A stretch of DNA of 64,000 nt from NCBI RefSeq assembly GCF_002086485.1, contig NZ_MVHF01000014.1, positions 79,127 to 143,126 on the forward strand, given 5' to 3'. The notes beneath the pieces are model-generated. The model worked only from the letters and a program-made list of their open reading frames with translations. It did no database searches and was not told the origin of the DNA. The stretch comes from Mycobacterium aquaticum (lineage in GTDB: Bacteria; Actinomycetota; Actinomycetes; Mycobacteriales; Mycobacteriaceae). The translations under genes were made by a program, and so were the position numbers. This document shows positions 16,816 to 24,603 of this stretch, one piece after another; the first letter of the stretch is position 1, and the number at the start of each line of letters is the position of its first letter.

Positions 16816-18087
16816 TCAATCCTTTGCCGGTATCGAGGGCATAGCCGGGAGCAGGTCCAGCAGTCTGCGCGCGGCCATCTTGGCAAATGTTCGGTCGTTG
16901 ATGTGCTGGGCGGTTTCGATAACCCGCACAGCAGTCCCGGTCAGCTCCGCTGTCACGGCGTCCTGGAGCACTCGTCGCGCCACCGGATCGTCGAACGGCT
17001 GACCGGCGGCGTCGAGCGCCGAAGTTCCAGCGGACGGGATGAGCACCGTGCACGGCCCCGCACAATTACGGAGCTGAGCACCGATCGCCCGCCCGATCCG
17101 GCGTGCTTCCTCGATGTTGACGCGCATAAGTGTGTTCTCGGCGTTGTGCTGATAGAAGTTTCTGCCTGTGAACCGATCCGGAATCGTCTCCAGCGGACCG
17201 AAGTTCACCATGTCGGTCGCGCCGAGCGATACCACCTGAGGTACACCCGAATGTGCCGCGGCACCCAGCCGCTGCGGCCCTGCCGTGAGAATGCCGCCGA
17301 CCACTTCGTCGGCCCACTCCGTGGTGGTCAGATCCAGCACTCCGTCAACATGGCCATCGGCGATCAGTCGCTCCATGGTCCTGCCACCCGCACCCGTCGC
17401 GTGGAAAACCAGCACCTCGCATCCGGCGTCCTCCAGGACGGCCTTCGCCTGCGTCACGCACTCTGTGGTGACGCCGAACATCGATGCCGCTATCAGCGGG
17501 CGGTCGGGCACAGCGTCGTCATCGGCCGCTGTTTCCGCGCCACCCAAAACCATGCCCGCGAACGCGTCGGCAGCGCGCCGATAAGTGATCGCGCTGATGC
17601 GATTGACGCCCGTGAAATCCACGATCGACGGGTACATCACGATGTCCGACGTGCCGACGTAGGGAGTCGTGTTCCCGGCCGCGACCGTCGACAGAATTGC
17701 CTTCGGTAATCCCAGGGCAAGGTCACGCATCGCGAGAGCTCCGATTGTCGTGCCCGCGCCGCCGCCGATCGCGAAAACTCCACTCAGCAGGCCGGTTTGA
17801 GCCAGGTCAGCGACTACCGAACGTGCACCGTGGGCCATGGTGGCAACTGCCGTCGACCGGTCGCGTCGGGCAATCAGTTCCGCGATCGTGGTGCCCGCCG
17901 ATACCGCCACGGTATCTCGCGAGATGTCAGCCTCAAGGTGAGGTGTGCCCAGCACACCGATGTCGATGAGAACGGTCTGGAGCCCACGCCGGCGAAGACG
18001 GCGCAGGATGAAATCGGCGTCCTCGCCCTTGGTGTCGAGGGCACACAGCACGGCGACCGTGGGCGGTATCGAAGGCGCGGCAGCCAT
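16816..18087 (-). CDS. UPF0261 / Tm-1-like ATP-binding protein
   Basis: A 423-aa protein matching the UPF0261 family. The N-terminus reads VAVLCALDTKGEDADFILRR (the conserved DTKGE segment), followed by a glycine-rich FAIGGGAGTTIGALAMR and GTSDIVMYPSIVDFTGVNR. This corresponds to the N-terminal ATP-binding domain of the plant tobamovirus-resistance protein Tm-1. The C-terminal partner of that fusion is encoded two genes upstream in the same operon. ATG 18087 overlaps the stop of the SDR gene. The bacterial reaction has not, to my knowledge, been established; a catabolic step is suggested by the neighbours. Confidence 0.85.
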   Translation of the reverse strand: MAAAPSIPPTVAVLCALDTKGEDADFILRRLRRRGLQTVLIDIGVLGTPHLEADISRDTVAVSAGTTIAELIARRDRSTAVATMAHGARSVVADLAQTGLLSGVFAIGGGAGTTIGALAMRDLALGLPKAILSTVAAGNTTPYVGTSDIVMYPSIVDFTGVNRISAITYRRAADAFAGMVLGGAETAADDDAVPDRPLIAASMFGVTTECVTQAKAVLEDAGCEVLVFHATGAGGRTMERLIADGHVDGVLDLTTTEWADEVVGGILTAGPQRLGAAAHSGVPQVVSLGATDMVNFGPLETIPDRFTGRNFYQHNAENTLMRVNIEEARRIGRAIGAQLRNCAGPCTVLIPSAGTSALDAAGQPFDDPVARRVLQDAVTAELTGTAVRVIETAQHINDRTFAKMAARRLLDLLPAMPSIPAKD

Positions 18088-18896
18088 CAGATCGTCAGAA
18101 TCCCACCGTTGACATCAATCGTGGCTCCGGTGACGAACCGGGATAGATCTGACAGCAGAAACAACGTAACCGCAGCGACGTCCTGCTCATACACGTTGCG
18201 GCCCAACGGTGTCTGAGTAGCGAGATCGGCCAAGTCCTGCTCGCGGTGCAGTTCGGTGAGCAGATCGGTCATCCGCGTTCCGACGATTCCGCCAGGGCAT
18301 ATCGAGTTCGCGCGGACGTTCTGCCCGCCGAACTCCTTTGCGAGATGGCGGGTAAGGCCGAGAATGCCAGCCTTCGCCGCCGAGTAGTGGCACCCGAGAA
18401 ACGGGCTCGAGGTCCGGCCCGCCAGCGACGAGATGCTGACCAATGCACCCCCGCCTGCTGCGATGATATGAGGAAGACTTGCCTGGTAGGTGACGAAGGC
18501 ACCCTTGAGATTCGAATCGACAATCAGGTCCCACTCGTCGGAACTGACCTCGAGTGTCGGCCGTTGTGCCCGGTACGCGCCTGCCGAGTACACCACGTTA
18601 TGCAATGCGGTGAAGGTGTCGGCCGCGTGCGCCGCGACCCTACGTGCATCGGTGGAATCCGTCGCATCTCCGACGATTGCGGTGAATCGCGGACCATAGC
18701 ACTCGAATTCGGTCGACACGGCCTCGATGCGCTCGGCGCTGAGGTCAGAGACTGCCACCCTGGCACCCATCTTGAGCAGGTTCTCGGCGATAGTTCGCCC
18801 GGTGCCCCTCGCGCCACCCACGACGAGGGTGATGGATTCGGAAAGGTTGTCTCCGATGACCTTCCAGTCGAGACTTTCGTGCAACGAAGTGCTCAT
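18087..18896 (-). CDS. SDR family oxidoreductase
   Basis: A 269-aa short-chain dehydrogenase with VVGGARGTGRTIAE as the nucleotide motif (about residues 23-36), the catalytic Ser in VSISSLAG, YSAAKAGILGLTRHLA, and CPGGIVGTRMTD. ATG 18896 is preceded by a perfect AGGAGG seven bases away, so I use it although the frame is open well upstream. It lies between the TIM-barrel and Tm-1-like genes. Unlike the SDR at 14951 it lacks the mycofactocin-type insertion, so it probably uses free NAD(P). Confidence 0.87.
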   Translation of the reverse strand: MSTSLHESLDWKVIGDNLSESITLVVGGARGTGRTIAENLLKMGARVAVSDLSAERIEAVSTEFECYGPRFTAIVGDATDSTDARRVAAHAADTFTALHNVVYSAGAYRAQRPTLEVSSDEWDLIVDSNLKGAFVTYQASLPHIIAAGGGALVSISSLAGRTSSPFLGCHYSAAKAGILGLTRHLAKEFGGQNVRANSICPGGIVGTRMTDLLTELHREQDLADLATQTPLGRNVYEQDVAAVTLFLLSDLSRFVTGATIDVNGGILTI

Positions 18897-18922
18897 ATAC
18901 GGTCCTCCTGTGGTCGGGCTGC

Positions 18923-19759
18923 TCAAGCGACTGCCGTCGCTTTGAAGGCGGCGGTCACGTCGATCAGGGCCTGTTCGACAGGAAGGCGCTCCATGCTCGA
19001 CGCGCCTACGAAACCGACTGCCCTGGTGCGCTTCATGACGTATTCGGCATCGGCCGGCTCGGCGATGGGTCCGCCATGACACACGACGATCGCGTCGTCG
19101 CGCACGCCGTGCGCAGACGCGGCGATAGCGTCGACCCGCTGGCAGGAGTCGTCCAGTGAGAAGGCCCCGACAGTCGACATCCCCACGCTGCCCCCGACAG
19201 TCAGACCCATGTGGGCGATCACGACGTCCGCTCCCGCCTCGGTCATCGCGGCTGCCTCGTCCGGGGTGAACACGTAGACGATCGTGAAAAGGCCGAGTTG
19301 GTGTGCGGTCCGGATCATCTCGACCTCCCGTTGGAAGCCCAGCCCGGATGCCTCCAACTCTTTCCGAATGCGGCCGTCGAAGAGGCCAACCGTAGGAAAG
19401 TTGTTGACACCGGAGAATCCGGCCGCCGCCACCGAATTCAGTAGGCGACCCATGTCCCGGGTCGGATCGACGCCGTTGACGCCGGCGACAACGGGCGTTT
19501 TGCTGACGACCGGCAGCACTTCCCGCTCGCCCATCTCCAGCACGATCGCATTGGCGTCACCCAATGGCAGCAGACCGCACATCGAACTGTGCCCGGCCAT
19601 CCGGAAGCGTCCCGAGTTGTACACGATGATCAGGTCCGCACCGCCACGCTCGATGAACTTCGCCGACAAACCTGTGCCGGCGCCCGCACCCACGATCGGG
19701 CGTTGCGCAGTGATCTGCTCCCGCAACCGATCAACGACTTGATCTCGTGTGAACACCAC
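18923..19759 (-). CDS. phosphoenolpyruvate hydrolase-like TIM-barrel protein (Tm-1 C-terminal-like)
   Basis: A ~278-aa TIM-barrel protein. Family segments are PIVGAGAGTGLSAKFIERGG, ADLIIVYNSGRFRMAG, LLPLGDANAIVLEM, GVNGVDPTRDM and FSGVNNFPTVGLFDG. This family, annotated PEP-hydrolase-like, equals the C-terminal half of plant Tm-1. I choose GTG 19759 because GGAGAAGGGA lies just upstream. The alternative GTG 19798 has no ribosome site and would place a CRP-like palindrome inside the coding sequence. First gene of the five-gene operon. Possibly a lyase or aldolase acting with the UPF0261 protein. Confidence 0.82.
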   Translation of the reverse strand: MVFTRDQVVDRLREQITAQRPIVGAGAGTGLSAKFIERGGADLIIVYNSGRFRMAGHSSMCGLLPLGDANAIVLEMGEREVLPVVSKTPVVAGVNGVDPTRDMGRLLNSVAAAGFSGVNNFPTVGLFDGRIRKELEASGLGFQREVEMIRTAHQLGLFTIVYVFTPDEAAAMTEAGADVVIAHMGLTVGGSVGMSTVGAFSLDDSCQRVDAIAASAHGVRDDAIVVCHGGPIAEPADAEYVMKRTRAVGFVGASSMERLPVEQALIDVTAAFKATAVA

Positions 19760-19783
19760 TCGGTCAGTCCCTTCTCCACTACT

Positions 19784-19799
19784 TGTGATCACGGTCACT
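19784..19799. promoter_or_regulatory. CRP-like palindrome, left of the divergent promoter region
   Basis: TGTGATCACGGTCACT fits TGTGA-N6-TCACA with one terminal mismatch. It lies between the TIM-barrel start and operator copy 3. A mirror-image counterpart lies at 20001-20016, so each divergent promoter has one operator followed by one such site. It may give carbon-status control on top of the specific repressor. Confidence 0.5.
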
Positions 19800-19802
19800 C
19801 AT

Positions 19803-19827
19803 GAATATGTCGAAAATGAACGTATAT
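19803..19827. promoter_or_regulatory. operator copy 3, upstream of the five-gene operon
   Basis: On the minus strand it reads ATATACGTTCA-TTT-TCGACATATTC, close to the copies at 13537 and 19975. It sits ~44 bases before the chosen start of the TIM-barrel gene. Confidence 0.75.
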
Positions 19828-19974
19828 CCGCCGTCGGCGGATGTCAACCCTGCCGCAGTTGCCGACTCACTACACGGCGCCATGAGGTGCTACCTGCAGA
19901 AATCCCGCACCATCCGCAGTACCCGGCCTGAAATCAGAAAACTTGCCGCAATCCTTGACACTGCAAGGCGGTAT

Positions 19975-19999
19975 CTATACGTTGATTTTCGACATATTT
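19975..19999. promoter_or_regulatory. operator copy 4, upstream of the MFS transporter
   Basis: Reads CTATACGTTGA-TTT-TCGACATATTT, sharing the whole centre of the 13537 site. It lies 36 bases before the chosen MFS start. Together with copy 3 it frames the ~150-base divergent region 19828-19974, in which I see no other feature. Confidence 0.75.
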
Positions 20000-20000
20000 A

Positions 20001-20016
20001 AGTGACCGTGGTCACC
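20001..20016. promoter_or_regulatory. CRP-like palindrome, right of the divergent promoter region
   Basis: AGTGACCGTGGTCACC contains the perfect palindrome GTGACC-GT-GGTCAC and resembles TGTGA-N6-TCACA. It sits directly after operator copy 4, mirroring the arrangement at 19784-19827. Confidence 0.45.
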
Positions 20017-20034
20017 TACCTAATGAGGGCGCAC

Positions 20035-21369
20035 GTGGCACATCAAACTTCACCGACGCAGGCCGCCAGCCAGGAACGGCGCACCGGCCTGCTCCGGGTC
20101 GTGGCGGCAAGCAGCACCGGCATGGCGTTGGAGGCCTACGACTTCTTGTTGTACGGTTCGGCGGCCGCCCTGGCCTTCAACAAGTTGTTCTTCCCCACGG
20201 CGGATCCCTTGATCGGGACATTGCTGGCATTTCTCAGTTACGCCCTCGGATTCTTCGCCCGCCCCTTGGGCGGGCTGGTATTCGGGCATTTCGGTGATCG
20301 AATCGGTCGTAAGCCGCTATTGATCATCAGCCTGGTCATGATGGGTACCGCGACGTTCGCAATCGGCCTGTTGCCGACCTACGCGGCCGTCGGCATCTGG
20401 GCTCCCCTCATGCTCAGTGCCCTGAGACTGATTCAAGGGTTCGCACTGGGCGGGGAATGGGGCGGCGCAATGCTTTTGGTTGCCGAGCGGGTGCCCGCTC
20501 ACAAGCGCGGAATGTGGACCAGCCTGCCGGAGGCAGGCATCCCGCTGGGCAACCTCATCGCGACGGCGGTACTTGCGGTACTCGCGGCCACGCTTGACGA
20601 CGCTGCGTTTCTGCAATGGGGTTGGCGCATACCGTTTCTGCTGTCGGTCGTGCTGCTCGTGCTGGGCTACTGGATCCGAACCACCGTGCAGGACACACCG
20701 ATCTTCGCCGAGGCTCGAGAGAATGCCGCCCATGAAGCGCCTGTCAAGGTGGTGCTGCGCTCCCGTCGCCGTGAACTGGCCCAGTGCGCCAGTGCACGAC
20801 TCACCGAGAACGTGTCCTACTACATTCTGACGTCGTTCGTCATCGTCTATGCCGTCGAGAACAGCGGAGTCGACAAGAGCGTGGTGTTGAACGCGCTCGT
20901 GGCCGCCAACGTCGTCCAGTTGTTCGCGACACCATTGTTCGGAGCGCTCTCGGACCGCGTGGGACGCCGCCCAGTGATCATCGCCGGTGCGCTCGGCACC
21001 GCGATCTGGATCTGGATCTTCTTTCCGCTCTTGGAAACCCGCGGCTCAATTGCCGTGTGCGCCGCCATCATGGTCGGCCTGGTTTTTCATTCCGCGCTCT
21101 ATGGCCCCCAGGCCGCGTACTTTGCCGAACACTTCGAGACCAGCTGCCGTTACACCGGCATGTCCATCAGCGCTCAGGTCACGACTGTCATCGGCGGCGC
21201 TATAGCACCGCTCATCGCCACAGCGCTTCTGGCGGTATACGATTCGTCGACTCCGATCGCGATTTACATCGTCGTTGTTGCTGCAATCACCGTGGCGGGA
21301 GTGTGGTGGTCTAGGGAGACCTATCGGAGTGATCTGGGCGAAATGCCGGCAAAACATGGCGGACGCTGA
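20035..21369 (+). CDS. MFS transporter, metabolite:H+ symporter family
   Basis: A ~444-aa major-facilitator permease of the MHS type (related to ProP/ShiA). The N-terminus has SSTGMALEAYDFLLYGSAAA, loop 2-3 GHFGDRIGRKPLLIISLVMMG (GxxxDRxGRKP, written in part), and PEAGIPLGNL, with about twelve hydrophobic segments. I start at GTG 20035 because GAGGG lies six bases upstream; GTG 20002 and ATG 20023 are alternatives. It is divergent from the five-gene operon and has its own operator. It may import the same compound as the ABC system or a related acid, giving uptake even if the ABC permease is broken. Confidence 0.85.
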   Translation: MAHQTSPTQAASQERRTGLLRVVAASSTGMALEAYDFLLYGSAAALAFNKLFFPTADPLIGTLLAFLSYALGFFARPLGGLVFGHFGDRIGRKPLLIISLVMMGTATFAIGLLPTYAAVGIWAPLMLSALRLIQGFALGGEWGGAMLLVAERVPAHKRGMWTSLPEAGIPLGNLIATAVLAVLAATLDDAAFLQWGWRIPFLLSVVLLVLGYWIRTTVQDTPIFAEARENAAHEAPVKVVLRSRRRELAQCASARLTENVSYYILTSFVIVYAVENSGVDKSVVLNALVAANVVQLFATPLFGALSDRVGRRPVIIAGALGTAIWIWIFFPLLETRGSIAVCAAIMVGLVFHSALYGPQAAYFAEHFETSCRYTGMSISAQVTTVIGGAIAPLIATALLAVYDSSTPIAIYIVVVAAITVAGVWWSRETYRSDLGEMPAKHGGR

Positions 21370-21432
21370 GCATCAAGCCAATGCGGGTAATTTGCGGCGG
21401 GTCACCCTGTGGATCGTGCTGACCACATAGCG

Positions 21433-21489
21433 CGAGCAGACACATAGGTACCGCAACACCGGCGTGTCGCGGACCTACGTGTCTGCTCG
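21433..21489. repeat. intergenic palindromic element, copy 1 (likely bidirectional terminator)
   Basis: Arms CGAGCAGACACATAGGT and ACCTACGTGTCTGCTCG pair at 16 of 17 positions around a loop containing GGCGTGTCG. It lies between two convergent genes (MFS and the Rv0910-like protein). The same loop word and stem layout recur at 38627-38691 and 45821-45881. Confidence 0.75.
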
Positions 21490-21498
21490 GCGGGGAAC

Positions 21499-21945
21499 TT
21501 ACGGGGCGTAGAGGGCCTTGAACTTGTTCAGGGACTCCTGAATGTCACCCTTGAGGGCGGCCGCCACGACCATGCCGATGGGCCCGAACAGCGCCGGGCC
21601 GCCGAGGTGCACGTCGAACGTGACGCTGGCGCCCTCTCCGCCGTCGACCGGCGCAGGCTTGATCTTTCCGATCAGCTTGACCTTGACCCCGCCCCGGCCG
21701 TCACCGTTGAGGGTCAGCGAGTGCGGGGGCTTGTAATTGACGAGCGTCCACTTGACGCGGTTCAGCATGCCCTTGACCTCGACGATCGAGTCGATGACGG
21801 TGCCCTTTTCCAGGGTTTCCGGCAGCTTCGACCGCCACGCCCGGTGAATGCTCAACCATTCGTCGTACCGGGAGAGATCGGAGGCGTACTCCCACGCCTT
21901 CTCGGGCGGGAGGGGAACATCAATGGAGACAGAAAGTTTCGCCAT
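21499..21945 (-). CDS. SRPBCC family protein, Rv0910-type toxin
   Basis: A 148-aa START/SRPBCC-fold protein. MAKLSVSIDVPLPPEKAWEY, DLSRYDEWLSIHRAWRS, LPETLEKGTV, EVKGMLNRVKWTLV and HLGGPALFGPIGMVVAAAL follow M. tuberculosis Rv0910 closely as I recall it. That protein is listed as the toxin of an Rv0909-Rv0910 toxin-antitoxin pair. The start lies 3 bases after the antitoxin stop, and the ctpE neighbourhood is also the same. The SRPBCC fold usually binds lipids or other hydrophobic ligands, so its action as a toxin remains poorly explained. Confidence 0.88.
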   Translation of the reverse strand: MAKLSVSIDVPLPPEKAWEYASDLSRYDEWLSIHRAWRSKLPETLEKGTVIDSIVEVKGMLNRVKWTLVNYKPPHSLTLNGDGRGGVKVKLIGKIKPAPVDGGEGASVTFDVHLGGPALFGPIGMVVAAALKGDIQESLNKFKALYAP

Positions 21946-21948
21946 AGG

Positions 21949-22128
21949 TTACTGCGTCGGTTCGTCCTTGTGGATGGCGTTCTTGGCGGCATCCTGTGCC
22001 TTGTCCACAACGCCCGAGAACTTGCCCTCGGTCTTCTCGTCGACCATGTCGCCTGCCTTGTCGATCGCGGCGTCCACCTTGTCGGCGTTCTGCGCCAGCA
22101 GATCCTTGGCCTTGTCCAGGAAACTCAT
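21949..22128 (-). CDS. Rv0909-type antitoxin (59 aa)
   Basis: ATG 22128 to TAA 21949 encodes a small, highly charged, helical protein: MSFLDKAKDLLAQNADKVDA, then repeated KVDAAIDKAGDMVDEKTEGK, ending DEPTQ. Length and pattern match the Rv0909 antitoxin family. A GGGTGGG ribosome site lies just before the ATG. The stop is 3 bases before the toxin gene, giving the usual antitoxin-first order. The gene is 71 bases downstream of ctpE and may share its transcript. Confidence 0.85.
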   Translation of the reverse strand: MSFLDKAKDLLAQNADKVDAAIDKAGDMVDEKTEGKFSGVVDKAQDAAKNAIHKDEPTQ

Positions 22129-22199
22129 GTGCCCACCCTATCGCTTGAGATTCGGCTGAAACGCGGCACGCATTTCGTTGCCAGTCTGCCGCGTCTCAG

Positions 22200-24575
22200 C
22201 TATCTCCACAAGCGACGCCGTTCGCCCAGCACAGCGCCCTGTACCCACCACAGCACCTCGATCATCGCGGCCCCGATCAGCCCGATCCCGAGGGCCACGG
22301 AGGTGACCTCGAGGTTGGACGGATCCAGCATGAACAGGCGCTGCGCCAGCGGCAACGAGAAGATCACCACGTAGGCCAGCCCCGACGCCGCGACCAGCGC
22401 GACCCGCCACCACTCATACGGCCGGGCCACGACCGAGAGCACCCACAGCGAGGACACCAGCAACGTGATCAGGGCGGCGGTGGACGCCTGCATCTGCTCG
22501 GCTTCACCGGCCTCGCGGCCCTGGTAGGCGATCAGATACGAGACGAAGGTGGCAATCCCCACCACGAGCCCCGACGGCAGGGCCGCCGTCATGACGCGAC
22601 GCACGAACCCGGGGTGCGCCCGCTCGGTGTTGGGTGCCAGCGACAGGATGAACGCCGGGATGCCGATGGTGAACCAGGCTGCGATGGTGACGTGGATGGG
22701 CTGGAACGGGAACAGGAGTGGGTCGGTGCCGAAGAACCGCGGCGACAACCCGGCGCACGCCACCAGAATGGCCAGCAGCACCGAGTAGACGGTCTTGGTC
22801 AGGAACAGGTTGGACACCCGCTCGATGTTGCCGATCACCCGGCGCCCCTCACCGACCACATACGGCAGCGTCGCGAACTTGTTGTCCAACAGCACGATCT
22901 GTGCCACGGCCCGCGATGCCGAGCTGCCCGAGCCCATCGCGACGCCGATGTCGGCGTCCTTGAGCGCGAGCACGTCGTTGACCCCGTCGCCGGTCATCGC
23001 GACGTTGTGGCCGCGGGACTGCAAGGCATGCACCATCGCGCGCTTCTGGTCCGGCCGCACCCGGCCGAACGTCGTGTACTCCTCGAGAGTGTCGGCAAGC
23101 TTGTCAGGTTCCTCGGGAAGCCTGCGGGCATCCATGGTTTCGCCGTGCAGGCCCAGCTTGGCAGCCACCGCACCCACCGACACCGCGTTGTCGCCGGAGA
23201 TCACTTTAACCGTGACATGTTGCGAGGCAAAGTATTCCAAGGTGTCGCGAGCGTCGGGCCGCACCCGCTGCTCCAACACCACCAACGCGGCCGGGGTGAC
23301 GGTCCCCGGGGCGCGGGCATCGTCCACCGGCAGGTCGGATGACCCGAGCAGCAGCACCCGCAGGCCCTGCGCACCGATCTGCTCGGCCTCTTCGGCGACC
23401 GGAGAAGCCGGGTCCAGCAACACATCCGGTGCGCCGATGACCCAGTTGCCGTGCTCACCATAGGACGAGCCGCTCCATTTCGTGGCCGACTTGAACGGTG
23501 CCGTCGCGGTGGCCGTCCAGTCCGGCGGCATGCGGTACGCATCGCCGATGGCGGCCATGCTGGCGTTGGGCCGGGGGTCGTCGGCCGCGAGTTGGGCCAG
23601 TACCTCCGTCACCTCTGAACGCTCGAGCGTCTTCAGATCACTGACCCGCATACCGTTCTCGGTCAGCGTCCCGGTCTTGTCGGCGCACACCACGTCGACC
23701 CGCGCCAGCCCCTCGATCGCGGGCAGCTCATTGACCAGGCACTGTCGACGGCCCAGCCGAACGACGCCGACCGCGAACGCGATCGAGGTCATGAGGACCA
23801 GGCCCTCCGGAACCATCGGCACCAGGGCTCCGACCATGCGCAGGATCGCGTCCTGCCAGTCGGCCCGAGTGGTGAACAGCTGCGTATAGATGGTCAACAG
23901 CCCGGCGGGCACCAGCAGATACGTGATGAACTGCAGAATCTTGTTGATGCCGTTGCGCAGTTCGGATTTGACCAGGGTGAACTTGGATGCCTCTTCGGCG
24001 AGCTTGGCGGCGTAGGCCTCGCGGCCGACCTTGGTGGCCTGGTAGGCACCGCTGCCTGCCACCACGAAGCTGCCCGACATCACCGGGTCACCGGCCTGCT
24101 TGACGATCGGATCGGCCTCACCGGTGAGCAGCGATTCGTCGACCTCGAGATTCGCGTCCTCGAGCACCTCGCCGTCGACGACGATCTGGTCGCCCGGCCC
24201 CAATTCGATGATGTCGTCGAGGACGACCTCGCTGGGCGCCATGGGCTTGCTTCCGGATTGCCTGCGCACCTTGGGTTTCGCCTGCCCGACGATGGCCAGC
24301 TTGTCCAGAGTCTGCTTGGCCCGCAGCTCCTGGATGATGCCGATCGCGCTGTTGGCGATGATCAACAATCCGAAGGCACCGTTGATCACCGAGCCGGTGG
24401 ACAGCACGATGAGAAAGAGCACGCCGAGGATGGCGTTGATGCGGGTGAAAACGTTGCCCCGCACGATCTCCGAGACGCTGCGCGCGGCGCGCGTCGGCAC
24501 ATCGTTGGTCTTGCCTTCGGCGATCCGCTGCGCGACTTCGGCATCGGTGAGCCCAGTGGCTGTCATCGTCGTCAT
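22200..24575 (-). CDS. ctpE: cation-translocating P-type ATPase CtpE
   Basis: A ~791-aa P-type ATPase (the M. tuberculosis protein is 797 aa as I recall). It shows the phosphorylation motif DKTGTLTENG, the PEGL segment in transmembrane helix 4, VKVISGDNAVSVGAVAAKLG, and the hinge MTGDGVNDVLALKDADIG. The N-terminal actuator domain and about ten membrane helices are present. Mycobacterial CtpE has been reported as a calcium importer important for cell-surface integrity. Of the in-frame starts I choose ATG 24575; a longer form from 24647 would overlap the preceding gene's stop. Located between the Rv0907-like gene and the toxin-antitoxin pair, as in M. tuberculosis. Confidence 0.92.
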   Translation of the reverse strand: MTTMTATGLTDAEVAQRIAEGKTNDVPTRAARSVSEIVRGNVFTRINAILGVLFLIVLSTGSVINGAFGLLIIANSAIGIIQELRAKQTLDKLAIVGQAKPKVRRQSGSKPMAPSEVVLDDIIELGPGDQIVVDGEVLEDANLEVDESLLTGEADPIVKQAGDPVMSGSFVVAGSGAYQATKVGREAYAAKLAEEASKFTLVKSELRNGINKILQFITYLLVPAGLLTIYTQLFTTRADWQDAILRMVGALVPMVPEGLVLMTSIAFAVGVVRLGRRQCLVNELPAIEGLARVDVVCADKTGTLTENGMRVSDLKTLERSEVTEVLAQLAADDPRPNASMAAIGDAYRMPPDWTATATAPFKSATKWSGSSYGEHGNWVIGAPDVLLDPASPVAEEAEQIGAQGLRVLLLGSSDLPVDDARAPGTVTPAALVVLEQRVRPDARDTLEYFASQHVTVKVISGDNAVSVGAVAAKLGLHGETMDARRLPEEPDKLADTLEEYTTFGRVRPDQKRAMVHALQSRGHNVAMTGDGVNDVLALKDADIGVAMGSGSSASRAVAQIVLLDNKFATLPYVVGEGRRVIGNIERVSNLFLTKTVYSVLLAILVACAGLSPRFFGTDPLLFPFQPIHVTIAAWFTIGIPAFILSLAPNTERAHPGFVRRVMTAALPSGLVVGIATFVSYLIAYQGREAGEAEQMQASTAALITLLVSSLWVLSVVARPYEWWRVALVAASGLAYVVIFSLPLAQRLFMLDPSNLEVTSVALGIGLIGAAMIEVLWWVQGAVLGERRRLWR

Positions 24576-24603
24576 CGCAGCTCGATCTCTTCGCGCAAGC
24601 GGC

